From contig NZ_FOVH01000026.1 in NCBI RefSeq assembly GCF_900115095.1, positions 1-64,000 of the forward strand: a DNA stretch of 64,000 nucleotides, given 5' to 3'. Each line of letters starts with the position of its first letter. The stretch's first letter is position 1. The notes under the pieces were generated by a model. The model made no database searches, was not told where the DNA came from, and saw only the letters and a list, made by a program, of their open reading frames with translations. Positions 42,458 to 51,314 of this stretch are shown here, in pieces. The stretch comes from Actinomadura madurae (GTDB taxonomy: Bacteria > Actinomycetota > Actinomycetes > Streptosporangiales > Streptosporangiaceae). The position numbers and the translations under genes are program-made.

Positions 42458-43441
42458 TCAGGACCATAGCGTCGGCTCTGGGGGGAGGAGCCGGTCGAGC
42501 TCGTCCATTTGCGCGTCGTCCAACCTGACACCGTCGACCGCCGGCACAAGTTGATTCAGTTCTTCCACCGTCTCCGGGCCGACGATGGCCGTGGCGATGC
42601 CCGGCCTGCCCAAGAGCCATGCCAGGGCGACGCCCGATGTCGTAAGACCCCACTTGTTCGCGAGTCCGGTGACAGCCATGGCCAGGTCGCGTTCGTGTCC
42701 GGTGAATCCCTGCCCTCCCCAGCGAGCGTCGCCCTGGTACGGACGGTCCGCTGTTCCCGCCGCGAACAGCCCGCCCGCAAGAGGACTGAACACGGCCGTT
42801 GGCAAGCCGAAATGCCGCGCGGCGGGAAGCACTTCTCGCTCGATCCAGCGCTTGGCGAGGCTGTAGCGGGTTTGATGGCAGATGGGCTTTCGGACTCCGA
42901 TGTTCTCCGCGACGAGAAGTGCTTCGGTCAGCTGCCACCCGTCATAGGTGGACAATGCGTAGTGGCGGATCTTGCCTTGGCGAATGAGGTCATCGAATGT
43001 GCCGAGGAGTTCCGCGATGCCGGTGTCGGGATCGGGATGGTGGGCATAGTAGATGTCCAGATGATCCGTCCGAAGGCGGCTCAGGGTCCGTTCGACCATC
43101 CGCATGATGTGCGTGCGGCCGAGACCGCGATCGTTGGGGCCGCCTCCGATCGGTTCTCCGACCTTGCTCGCCAGCACGACCTCGTCCCGGCGCTTTCCGA
43201 GTGCGGCACCCACGATCTCCTCGGACGACATCCGCTCGCCGGCGCCGGGAAGTCCCGCCCGGTCGAACCGCGCCTGGTTGCCGTAGCTGTTCGCGGTGTC
43301 GATGTAATTGATCCCGGCGTCGAGCGCGGCGCGGATCATGCGATCCGCCTCAGTCGCGTCGGGTGCCAGCCCGAAGGTCGCGGTGCCCAGGCCCAGCCGG
43401 GAGACGCGCAGCCCTGACGCGCCGAGGTTCGTGTATTCCAT
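42458..43441 (-). CDS. Aldo/keto reductase
   Basis: A 327-residue AKR with the tetrad elements I-D-T-A-N-S-Y (Asp, Tyr), L-A-S-K-V-G (Lys) and Y-Y-A-H-H (His), and the NADPH-binding I-V-G-P-E-T-V-E-E-L-N at the C-terminus. It resembles the YajO/Tas-like branch acting on sugar or aromatic aldehydes. Its first 31 codons overlap the 3' end of the IclR gene in another frame, so expression is probably coupled to that gene. Confidence 0.88.
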   Translation of the reverse strand: MEYTNLGASGLRVSRLGLGTATFGLAPDATEADRMIRAALDAGINYIDTANSYGNQARFDRAGLPGAGERMSSEEIVGAALGKRRDEVVLASKVGEPIGGGPNDRGLGRTHIMRMVERTLSRLRTDHLDIYYAHHPDPDTGIAELLGTFDDLIRQGKIRHYALSTYDGWQLTEALLVAENIGVRKPICHQTRYSLAKRWIEREVLPAARHFGLPTAVFSPLAGGLFAAGTADRPYQGDARWGGQGFTGHERDLAMAVTGLANKWGLTTSGVALAWLLGRPGIATAIVGPETVEELNQLVPAVDGVRLDDAQMDELDRLLPPEPTLWS

Positions 43442-44288
43442 GGGGCTCCGTTCTCTGGGAGGGGCGGGGATCCGCGGGGCCCGCGACCTGATGGGACAAC
43501 TCCCGGGTCGTCGCGAGGAGAAGGTGGCCGTACTTCGCTTCGAGCCTGCGGTTCGTGCAGGAACAGATGGAGACGGCCGCGATCGCCTGGCCCGACCACG
43601 GATCGAGGATCGGCGACGCGATGCAGTACACGCTGTTCTGCATCTCGCCGCGGTCCGATGCGATCCCGGTCGATCGGGCCTCGTCGAGTCGCCGTTCCAA
43701 TTGGCCGGCACCGCGGACGGTGCTGCTGGTGAAGCGACGGAAGGGGCCCCGGAGGACGTGATCGATGACCGCGTCCTCAGCGAAGGCGAGCATGGCCTTG
43801 CCCAGAGCGGTCGCGTAGGCCGGTCGCCGCGCGCCGACGGCGGTCGAGCACAGGGCGCCGCTGTGGCCGAACAGCTTCTCCAGGTAGAGAACGTCACCCC
43901 CGGCCAGCGTCGCGAGGTGGATGGTCTCGCGACTGGCCACGAACAGGCTCGACAGGAACGGCATGGCACGGTGCCGGAGACCCGTCGAGCCGAGCAGGGT
44001 GAACCCGACCCGGTTGCCCAGCTCGAAGACCCGCTCGGTGAGCGCGTACCTTCCGTCGACCTTGCGGACGTATCCGCTCTCGACCATGACGGTCAGCAGG
44101 CGATGGGTGGTCGACTTCGGGGCGCCGATCGAGCGCGCCACCTCGGTCACCCCCAGGATGGCGCGGGGACCGCGGAAGGCGTCCAGGATCGCCAGCGCCT
44201 TCGCCGCCGAGCTCGCACCGTGCCCGGCGTCGTCGGCCGCACGCGGGCCGGGCGCGGCCGGGTCGCCGCTCGTCACTGTGATCGCCAC
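43350..44288 (-). CDS. IclR family transcriptional regulator
   Basis: A 312-residue IclR protein: helix-turn-helix V-T-E-V-A-R-S-I-G-A-P-K-S-T-T-H-R and effector domain with Y-A-T-A-L-G-K-A-M-L-A-F. The family usually ends near residue 265; here an Arg/Pro-rich tail of about 45 residues continues over the start of the downstream aldo/keto reductase for 92 bases. The tail may be the result of a lost stop codon. A 24-bp palindrome (44315-44338) lies 26 bases before the start and a sister site lies 300 bp further, next to the E1-alpha operon, so it likely controls itself and that operon. Confidence 0.87.
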   Translation of the reverse strand: MAITVTSGDPAAPGPRAADDAGHGASSAAKALAILDAFRGPRAILGVTEVARSIGAPKSTTHRLLTVMVESGYVRKVDGRYALTERVFELGNRVGFTLLGSTGLRHRAMPFLSSLFVASRETIHLATLAGGDVLYLEKLFGHSGALCSTAVGARRPAYATALGKAMLAFAEDAVIDHVLRGPFRRFTSSTVRGAGQLERRLDEARSTGIASDRGEMQNSVYCIASPILDPWSGQAIAAVSICSCTNRRLEAKYGHLLLATTRELSHQVAGPADPRPSQRTEPHGIHEPRRVRAARLPAGPGHRDLRAGTRRD

Positions 44289-44314
44289 GGTCGCTCACCC
44301 CGCCTCACCGGAGA

Positions 44315-44338
44315 CTAAGTATATGGCTATTTACTTAG
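44315..44338. promoter_or_regulatory. IclR operator, 24-bp palindrome (site 1)
   Basis: CTAAGTATATGG paired with CTATTTACTTAG (10 of 12 complementary). An AT-rich island in GC-rich DNA, 26 bases upstream of the IclR start. Its reverse complement matches site 2 (44615-44638) at 19 of 24 positions. Confidence 0.7.
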
Positions 44339-44931
44339 CTCACGGTAAGCGCGACGATGAGGCATGTCAAGAACGCGATGGAAGCCAGTTGCCATCTTGA
44401 TCAAGAGCGGACAGTTGCCCTTCTTCCTCAACCGAAGTCAAATGTTCGACAGCTACGCGCAACGAGGGCGGAGGCGGAGGCGGCCCACTGGTGCACGCGG
44501 CGAGGTAGGGCGCCTTCGCGATGGTTCCCCCGCTGGGGGGCTGCTCGCCGCGCGGAGGAGGGGCCAACCTCGTCCGACAGCCGAGGCGAAGGTGCTCTGT
44601 CGGTCATTGACCCTGTAAGTAAATGACCATATACTTCCGACGGTCGCCGGCCTCCGCGTGATGGTCGGCCCTGGCTTGAGGGGGCTCTCATGGCCCGTGA
44701 CGCAGACAGCGGCCCATGGTCAGTGGCACGCACCGACTTCACCGACACCGACCGGCTCAGGACTCCGTACCGTCCCGCAGGTTCCCAACGCCGAGGAAGC
44801 CTCGTATGCGGCCGGGTTCTCTGCCGCACCCTCGGCCCGCCCCACGCCACACCGGGGCGACACATGGCGGCGGAGCCGCCGGGACATTCCCCGGACGCAC
44901 GACGGCCCCCGACGGACAGAGGGAGGCAGGC
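44339..44931. other. Long divergent intergenic region
   Basis: Nearly 600 bases between IclR and the E1-alpha-like gene. It holds site 2 of the operator pair; short open frames present have neither ribosome-binding sites nor recognisable homology. The transcript leader of the E1-alpha gene could be about 280 bases long if its promoter overlaps site 2. Confidence 0.5.
44615..44638. promoter_or_regulatory. IclR operator (site 2)
   Basis: GTAAGTAAATGA-CCATATACTTCC, the inverted counterpart of site 1, starting exactly 300 bases from it. Probably the control site for the E1-alpha/SDR operon. Confidence 0.65.
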
Positions 44932-45894
44932 ATGACCAGGGAACACCACCTGATCGATCTGATGGACATGTGGAGGATCAGGGTCCTCGAGGAGAAGGCC
45001 GCCGAGTTCCTCGCCGCAGGGCAGCCATCGGGAGCGGCGCACGTACGGATAGGACGAGAAGCCGGGCCTGTCGGCGCGTGCTCCGAGCTGGGGCCTGAAG
45101 ACGCTCTCTTCGCCACCCACCGCGGGCACGGCTGGGCGTTGCAACGAGGTGTACCGGCACACGTGATCCTCGCGGAGACCCTCAACCGAGCCACAGGCGT
45201 CCACACCGGACGCGGTGCGTCGACCGCCCGGAGACCTTGTAGCGCACCTCCGGGCGATTTCACCCCGCAGTACGGCTTCTACGGAGAGACCGCTGGCACC
45301 GGACTGCCGATCGCCGTGGGCGCCGCCATGGCGGGCCGTTTCGGCCAGAGCAACCGCGTGTCCCTGACGGTGTTCGGCGATGAGGCTTTGAGAGAGGGAC
45401 GTGCCCAAGAGGCGGTGAACATGGCCGCGGCTTTCCGCCTACCGGTGGTCTTCATCTGCGAGGAAGACGTCCATCCGGAGGTGACCCCAAGCACAGACAC
45501 GGTCATCGAAGACGAACCGTGGATGTGCGCCGCCGGATGCGGCATGGACGGCTCCCACGTGGACGGCCAGGACCCAGTGGCAGTCAGAGCCGCTTGCCGT
45601 CTGGCGGTGGAGCGGGCTCGCGCAGGTGAAGGACCGACCCTCCTTGTGCTCACGACCGAGCGACCGCCCGAACACCGCACCGGCCACGCGGGCGAGACGG
45701 ACCAATGGAGTCCCACGGAGCCGATCACCCGGTTGGCGGAGAAGCTCCGAGCGTCCGGTGTCGCCGACCAGGCCATCGCGGCGGCGGAGGAAACGGCACG
45801 GAACGAGATCGAGACGGCCTGCGACCACGCCCTCGCCAACATGGTGCCCGACCCGGCGAAGGCCCTAGCCCAGGCACAGTGCGCCACCGCCTGA
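44932..45894 (+). CDS. ThDP-dependent dehydrogenase E1 alpha-like protein
   Basis: A 320-residue relative of the alpha subunit of pyruvate/acetoin/branched-chain dehydrogenase E1. Recognisable: H-R-G-H-G-W-A-L near residue 65, G-L-P-I-A-V-G-A-A-M-A near 125, and the ThDP-binding fold. The canonical G-D-G...N-N motif reads G149-D150-E151 ... C176-E177-E178-D179, so the second Gly and the Mg-ligand Asn pair are replaced. No E1 beta, E2 or E3 gene is near. It may bind another metal geometry or have lost ThDP chemistry. ATG 44932 follows GGGAGG; the longer open frame upstream is not homologous. The SDR follows 33 bases later. Confidence 0.75.
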   Translation: MTREHHLIDLMDMWRIRVLEEKAAEFLAAGQPSGAAHVRIGREAGPVGACSELGPEDALFATHRGHGWALQRGVPAHVILAETLNRATGVHTGRGASTARRPCSAPPGDFTPQYGFYGETAGTGLPIAVGAAMAGRFGQSNRVSLTVFGDEALREGRAQEAVNMAAAFRLPVVFICEEDVHPEVTPSTDTVIEDEPWMCAAGCGMDGSHVDGQDPVAVRAACRLAVERARAGEGPTLLVLTTERPPEHRTGHAGETDQWSPTEPITRLAEKLRASGVADQAIAAAEETARNEIETACDHALANMVPDPAKALAQAQCATA

Positions 45895-45927
45895 CGAAGG
45901 ACCAGAGCATCGCGAAAGAGGGAGAAA

Positions 45928-46854
45928 ATGCCAGAAATGCTCTTCGACGGGCGGGTCGCCATCGTCACCGGCGCGGGCGGAGACCCCGGGCTCGGGAGGT
46001 CATACGCGTTGATGCTGGCGTCGCGCGGCGCCCGAGTCGTGGTGAACGACGTGGGCAGCGGCGTCAAGGGCGCTTCGGACAACGCGTCCGCCGACACCGT
46101 CGTCGACGAGATCCGTGCGGCCGGCGGCAGGGCCGTGGCCGACACCCACAGCGTGGCGGACCCCGACGGCGCCCGCGCGATCGTCCAGACAGCAGTGGAC
46201 GCGTTCGGAGGCGTCGACATCCTGGTCAACAACGCCGGCGTGTGCATCTACGCGGAGGCCGACGAGATGTCGGACGCTCACATGCGGCTCACCATGGACG
46301 TCAACCTCATGGGCACCCTGTGGATGTGCCGCGCCGTCTGGCCGCACATGCGCGAGACCGGCTACGGCCGCATCGTCAACACCACCTCCGCCGCCGCGAA
46401 GGGCATCGAGAAACTCTCGGCGTACGGCGCGGCCAAGGCGGGCGTCATCGGACTCACCCGCTCCCTGTCCATCGAGGCCTCGCGGCACGGAGACGTGAAG
46501 GTCAACGCGATCGGCCCGGGCGCCGGGACCCGCATGGTCGCGGTGGCGATGCGGGAGGGATCGGACGCGGCGACCGCCGCGATGCGGAACTCTCCGGATC
46601 GAGTCGCCCCGACCGTGGCCTACCTGGCCCACGAGGACTGCCGCCTCAATGGAGAGGTGCTCCAGTCGGCCTTCGGTCGCGTGTCCCGTCTCGTCCTCAA
46701 GGAGTCACCGCGCGTGGAAGACCTGGGCGAACGGCCCGAGGACGTACGGGATCACCTGGACGAGGTCATGGATCTCACCGAGGCCGAACTCGTACCGCAG
46801 ACGGGCGAGGCCTTCGCGGCGATGGCACAGGCCGCGAAGCCGTACACGGCGTGA
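45928..46854 (+). CDS. SDR of the 3-hydroxyacyl-CoA dehydrogenase (MFE-2-like) type
   Basis: A 308-residue SDR. Cofactor motif T-G-A-G-G-D-P-G-L-G, N-N-A-G-V, active site Y166-G-A-A-K170. The extended glycine loop and the phrase V-V-V-N-D-V-G after strand two match the (3R)-hydroxyacyl-CoA dehydrogenase domain of multifunctional beta-oxidation proteins, preferring NAD. The C-terminal ~60 residues after the SDR core are acidic. Follows the E1-alpha-like gene with GAGGGAG before the ATG. Confidence 0.87.
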   Translation: MPEMLFDGRVAIVTGAGGDPGLGRSYALMLASRGARVVVNDVGSGVKGASDNASADTVVDEIRAAGGRAVADTHSVADPDGARAIVQTAVDAFGGVDILVNNAGVCIYAEADEMSDAHMRLTMDVNLMGTLWMCRAVWPHMRETGYGRIVNTTSAAAKGIEKLSAYGAAKAGVIGLTRSLSIEASRHGDVKVNAIGPGAGTRMVAVAMREGSDAATAAMRNSPDRVAPTVAYLAHEDCRLNGEVLQSAFGRVSRLVLKESPRVEDLGERPEDVRDHLDEVMDLTEAELVPQTGEAFAAMAQAAKPYTA

Positions 46855-46876
46855 ATCGCGGTCACACGACCCATGG

Positions 46877-47680
46877 TCAGATGCCGGCCCGGCCCTCGTC
46901 CGCCGGCCCGAGTTCGACAGGCCCGGGTGCCGTGGACGCGGCGCCGTTCGGCGCGGGTCTGGGATGCTCCTCGACGTACGCGGCGTGAGCGGTCATGGCG
47001 AGCTCCGCGGCATCGGGATCCCCGGCCTTGATCGCGTCGAGCAGCCGCTGGTGCCGCCGTCCGGCCTCCTCGGCCGACTCGGCGTCGCGAACGGGCTCGG
47101 TGACCATGTGCAGCGCGTAGATGAGGCATGCGAGGACCCGGTTGCGGGAGGCGAGCGCCACCGTCGTGTGGAACTGGGTGTCCATCGCCAGAGCCTTCGG
47201 GTCGTCGCGCGAAGTGCGGGCCAGCTGGGCGAGGATTCGTTCAAGCGCGCGGACGTCGGCGCCGGTCCGGTTCTCCGCGGCGAGCCGGGCGGTCGGCACC
47301 GCGAGCATCCGGCGTACAGCACCCGCCTCACCCGGCTCAATCGTGCCGAGCTTGAGAAGGTTCTGCATCCCCTCCAGCACCACCTGCCCCAGCGCCCAAT
47401 GGTCCACGCTTCGGACGAAGCTGCCACCTCCGGAGCCCGGCACCTTCGTGATGAGGCCATTGGCCGCCAACGAGCGCAACGCCTCGCGAACCGTGGTCCG
47501 AGAGACCGAGAACTTCGAGGCAAGCGCGGCCTCACTCGGCAGCCGCGTCCCGATCGCCAACTGGCCGCTGAGGATCGCCTGGCGGATCTGCTCCTCCACC
47601 TGCTCGCGCGGCCGAAGAACCGGCTTCGGCTCGAACAGCGCCTCATCGGCGGCCGCGGCTTGAGGAGCAACGTCGGACAT
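46877..47680 (-). CDS. GntR family (FadR/FCD type) transcriptional regulator
   Basis: A 267-residue regulator: winged helix with L-P-S-E-A-A-L-A-S-K-F-S-V-S-R-T-T-V-R-E-A-L-R-S-L followed by the all-helical FCD ligand domain, with F-H-T-T-V-A-L-A-S and H-Q-R-L-L-D-A-I as metal-site helices. ATG 47680 has AGGAAGG upstream; the longer frame is discarded. Convergent with the SDR. FadR-type proteins answer to organic acids or acyl-CoA and could govern this catabolic block. Confidence 0.9.
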   Translation of the reverse strand: MSDVAPQAAAADEALFEPKPVLRPREQVEEQIRQAILSGQLAIGTRLPSEAALASKFSVSRTTVREALRSLAANGLITKVPGSGGGSFVRSVDHWALGQVVLEGMQNLLKLGTIEPGEAGAVRRMLAVPTARLAAENRTGADVRALERILAQLARTSRDDPKALAMDTQFHTTVALASRNRVLACLIYALHMVTEPVRDAESAEEAGRRHQRLLDAIKAGDPDAAELAMTAHAAYVEEHPRPAPNGAASTAPGPVELGPADEGRAGI

Positions 47681-47954
47681 TGAAGGCCCTTCCTGAAGCG
47701 CCCATCTGCCAACCACCAGCACTAGCCCCACCGTACCTTCGGACACCGCTCCGGCAGGCACCAACGGCATACTGTCCAATATTCAAAGCTAAGACCGAAA
47801 GCACCCCAACCACGAGGCATCCTCGCCACCTGCACCCCTGACTCCCGGAGCCATCATCCCAACGCCTCGAGAGAGCTGCGCCGAAGTATCAGCACACGCC
47901 CGATCCGCCGCAGGGGCTTCTCACCAGGGTTGATCGGTATGGCGGTTGAGGGAT

Positions 47955-48740
47955 TCAGTCTTTCCTCCCGACGCCACCGTAGGCGTGGGCGTCCGGCGTC
48001 GGTTCGAAGGGGCTGGGTTCAGGATGCCAGCGGTTGACCGGGACAAAGCCTGGTTCGACCATGGTTAGCCCGTCGAAGAAGGCGGCGACTTGGTCGGGTC
48101 GGCGGAGTCGGTACGGGACCGCGCCGGTTTCGTCGTAGCCCTCCTGGGCTTCGGCGAAGGCCTCGTCGGTGTCGGTGCCGTCGTTCAACGCCAGGTAGCT
48201 GCCCGACGGAAGTCCGGCCAAGAGGCGCCGGACGAGATCTCGGGCCGTGGCATCGTCAGTGACGTGGCCCATGATGCCGTTGAGGATCAGAGCAATGGGT
48301 TCATTGAAGTCGAGGGTTTTTCTGGCGCCGCGCAGGATGGCGGGCGGGTCGTAGAGGTCGGCATCAACGTAGTCGGTGGCCCCGTCGGTGGTGCTCGTCA
48401 GAAGCGCCCTGGCGTGGACTAGGACGAGTGGGTCGTTGTCGACGTAGACGATGCGTGAGTTCGGGGCCACCCGCTGCGCCACCTCGTGAGTGTTGTCCAC
48501 GGTGGGCAGGCCGGTCCCCACATCCAAGAACTGCCGGATGCCTTCCACCTCGGCCAGGTAGCGGATCGCTCTGGAGAGGAACGCTCGGGAATGACGGGCC
48601 AGATCGATGATGCCAGGGAAAACACGAACGTACTCGTCGCCGGCCTGTTGATCAACCGGGAAGTTGTCCTTTCCGCCCAGCCAGTAATTCCATATTCGGG
48701 CCGAGTGGGGCACCGAGGTGTCGATGGTGGCGTCCAACAT
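47955..48740 (-). CDS. DUF574 family SAM-dependent methyltransferase
   Basis: A 261-residue member of the actinobacterial S-adenosyl methyltransferase family (DUF574). Seen: S-V-P-H-S-A-R-I-W-N-Y-W-L-G-G-K-D-N-F near the N-terminus, F-L-D-V-G-T-G-L-P-T as SAM motif I, and Y-V-D-N-D-P-L-V. ATG 48740 has AGGAG eight bases upstream, so the longer frame to 48851 is not used. Substrate unknown; the family is expanded in actinomycetes, often beside DUF397/DUF5753 regulators, as here. Confidence 0.88.
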   Translation of the reverse strand: MLDATIDTSVPHSARIWNYWLGGKDNFPVDQQAGDEYVRVFPGIIDLARHSRAFLSRAIRYLAEVEGIRQFLDVGTGLPTVDNTHEVAQRVAPNSRIVYVDNDPLVLVHARALLTSTTDGATDYVDADLYDPPAILRGARKTLDFNEPIALILNGIMGHVTDDATARDLVRRLLAGLPSGSYLALNDGTDTDEAFAEAQEGYDETGAVPYRLRRPDQVAAFFDGLTMVEPGFVPVNRWHPEPSPFEPTPDAHAYGGVGRKD

Positions 48741-48899
48741 TTTCTCGTGCTCCTGGCGGGCGGGCTCGTCGTTTCGGCTGTTCACGCTCGTCTCCCATGA
48801 GTTTGCCGTGTCGTCACGGCGGTGTTTGACGTAGGCGTCGCGCCCCAACATGACAGCAGACCTCTGGGGTCGTTGGCCAGACCACGTCGGCGTCGGACG

Positions 48900-49982
48900 T
48901 CACTGCCGCTTGAGGATGCTGCGCAGGATTTGCGTCGAGTCGTCCGGTAGCGCCGCTGAAACAGCCAGCTCGCTCAGCACAGCATAATACTCCCTCACTA
49001 ATGGCGAATCGGGCGGATACAGTCCGTGTTGCCACTCCTGCAACACGAGTACGTCCGGGACATCCGCCTGACGGAAACGCAGCAGCCGAATCGGGCCTCT
49101 GGCGCAGAAGTGAGCACTGCCCGCAGGGCGGATCTGGAGGGTGACCTGAATCAGGTTGGTCAGGTCGAGCAGGTGCTGCAACTGTCCGCGCCACACGTGG
49201 GGTGGAAGGTCCAGATACGGTGGCTGACGGAGTGCCGTCTCCTCAAGCACGATCCACAATGCGACGGCATCAGCGCGGCGCAGCATGCGTTGCCCATGAG
49301 CTTGCAAGGTGGTCGGCTCCGCTTCCCTGGCGTAGCGGTCGGATGAAGACTGAAGGTGGTCGGCCAACTCTGCCGTCTGCAGGTGAGCGGGAATGCCGTG
49401 TGGATCGTAGATACGCAAGCGGCTGCACCACTCCTCAAGCACCAGACAGGGCTGGAGCGAGCGTGCTACGCGCATCCCGGAGGCGGTCACGCCAGGCTGC
49501 TGCTTTCGTGCCCAGTCGAGGAGAACGGCGCGCCGCTCGTCCTCGTCATCGAAGGGGCCGTCGGCTTGCCGCTGAAAGCGAGGCAACTGCAGTTGAGAAG
49601 TCCCAGCCTGTCCCTCGCTGGATCGTTTCACGCAATTCAGCAGTTTCAGCGCCTTCTCGTGTCGCTGTTTCCACTTGGCGACCGTTCCGATGGCGACATC
49701 GGGGGCTAGACCGCGACGGGCCGCCATCTCACGGAACACGATCACCAGCGAGCGGGTCATCTCCCACCTTGGTAGCCGCCGCCGCTGCTTGGTGAACAGA
49801 TCATTCACCGTCGAGCTCAGCAGGGATATCACCGGCCCACCCGGCGGCTGCTGCGTTCGCTGCCGCAACTCTTCCGCAAGCTGTTCGATGGCGGCATAGG
49901 AGGGCGGCGCAGCGGTCGCTCGCGCGGCGTCCAGTTCGGCGATGAAGTCGTTGATCACGCGCTGCTTGAACTCGTCCGACAA
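48900..49982 (-). CDS. DUF5753-domain regulator (Scr1-like)
   Basis: A 360-residue protein. The C-terminal half matches DUF5753, an effector domain following XRE-type DNA-binding in actinomycetes: I-V-L-E-E-T-A-L-R near residue 245, Q-L-Q-H-L-L-D-L, I-Q-V-T-L-Q-I-R-P-A-G, and a final L-S-E-L-A. The N-terminal part (residues 1-110) is helical and looks HTH-like but lacks a clean XRE signature. Usually paired with a small DUF397 protein, which is absent here. Confidence 0.75.
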   Translation of the reverse strand: MSDEFKQRVINDFIAELDAARATAAPPSYAAIEQLAEELRQRTQQPPGGPVISLLSSTVNDLFTKQRRRLPRWEMTRSLVIVFREMAARRGLAPDVAIGTVAKWKQRHEKALKLLNCVKRSSEGQAGTSQLQLPRFQRQADGPFDDEDERRAVLLDWARKQQPGVTASGMRVARSLQPCLVLEEWCSRLRIYDPHGIPAHLQTAELADHLQSSSDRYAREAEPTTLQAHGQRMLRRADAVALWIVLEETALRQPPYLDLPPHVWRGQLQHLLDLTNLIQVTLQIRPAGSAHFCARGPIRLLRFRQADVPDVLVLQEWQHGLYPPDSPLVREYYAVLSELAVSAALPDDSTQILRSILKRQ

Positions 49983-50587
49983 CCCATGCTCCGAGAGTGT
50001 GTGACGAAACCCCGCTCACATTCCGGCGGACATCCTGTCATCGCCACCGGAAACGGAACAGGTCAGTTGACACACTCGCCTCGCCGACCTTCCCGAACAC
50101 CTTGATCATCGGCATTCCAAGATCGCTGAATGATAGGCAAGCACTTACTTGTGATTCGGTTTGTATCCGGTTTTGTCCGGGTACCCGCGATTCCGGTTCC
50201 AGGGTGGTCCGATGTGCTTCAGCGTTGGCGCGTGCCCGAACCGCCACAGTCAACCCGCGACAGAGCCACTTCGGCGGCGACCAGCCATGCCGCAGTATGT
50301 CGCCCGCATGGCGTCAGTGTAGATGACGAGGTACTCGCCCTGTGTCTGTACACGGTCTGGGCGCTGCGCACCGGCCGCCCGCTTCCGACACGACCGTATA
50401 CCGACCTGACCCGCCCGGAATTGGAGGAATTTTGGAGTGACCACGTCCCCACCCCACCGAGCGCCATTCAGAACATCGTCGGACAGGCATTGCACTGAAA
50501 ACGCAGTGGGATCCGCCGAGACGATCGCTTGATAGGGCCAGCCTCATCCACGCGATCACACTCAAACTGAGGTATTCGACTACGGCC
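49983..50587. other. Gene-poor stretch with one doubtful small ORF
   Basis: A frame from 50130 to 50498 could code for a small protein; only its last ~50 residues (D-D-E-V-L-A-L-C-L-Y-T-V-W-A-L-R-T-G-R) look protein-like. The first part is Arg/Pro noise and no ribosome-binding site is present, so it may be a gene remnant. Confidence 0.35.
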
Positions 50588-51149
50588 ATGTACACGACCA
50601 TCATCGTCGCCGACATCATCGGCTAGGCCCGTCAAGCCCGCACCGAGGACCTGCAAAGCGTCCTCCGCACAAGGGTCTACCAGCAATTGGCCGTGGCCTT
50701 CACCATGACCCAGATCCCCTGGGACGAGTGCCACATCGAAGACCGCGGCGACGGTGTCCTGATCATCGTCCCGGTGACGGTCGACTGCGACTACTGCCTC
50801 GACCCCCTGGTGCACCACCTGGCAGTCGCCCTGCGCCGCGACAACCGGCACGTCGGCGATGCCACCCGCCTACGCCTTCGGTTGGCCATCCATCTCGGCC
50901 ATGTACAGCGCGATGACCGCGGCGTGAGCGGGCACGCCACCATCCATCTCTTCCGCCTGATCGAGGCCTCAGCCTTCAAACGCGCACTACAGAACACCGA
51001 CACCGATCTCGGTCCTGATCTCCGACCAGCTGCACAACGAAGCCACTCAGCGAGGCGGCATGTACAACCCCAGCGCCTACCGGCCGCTCCGGGTCAGCGT
51101 CAAAGAGACCCGCTGCACCGCTTGGCTGTGGCTCGCCCCCCGAACATAA
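50588..51149 (+). pseudogene. Cyclase-like (nucleotidyl cyclase-fold) protein, broken
   Basis: Remnant of an actinomycete protein with a class-III cyclase-like fold. The opening M-Y-T-T-I-I-V-A-D-I-I-G is cut by an in-frame TAG at 50624-50626; the body continues in frame (I-P-W-D-E-C-H-I-E-D-R-G-D-G-V, R-L-R-L-A-I-H-L-G-H-V) and then shifts frame near 51005-51015, after which V-L-I-S-D-Q-L and V-S-V-K-E-T-R are found in another frame up to TAA 51147-51149. Intact relatives run without interruption across both points. A second reading as a new 163-residue protein (from 50687) is unlikely because its C-terminus is out-of-frame noise. Confidence 0.7.
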
Positions 51150-51314
51150 CCCGTACTTCATCACCTGGCCCCGGGTGAGCACCATCCTCTTCCCGCAGCC
51201 TCGCTTCCCCCGCACAAACGGGGGTTTCCCAGGCCGATCGCAGTGAAGTGCGGCGGTTCGCGGATGCGATCGTGCATCACCAGAAAGGCGTGAAAGACCT
51301 GAGCACGGCCGGCC

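Noticed and set aside
44364-44618. 84-codon frame in the gap between IclR and E1-alpha
   Set aside because: Arg-rich, no ribosome-binding site, and it ends within the operator site 2.
44716-44931. 72-residue N-terminal extension of the E1-alpha-like protein
   Set aside because: Arg/Pro/His-rich and not homologous; ATG 44932 has a strong ribosome-binding site.
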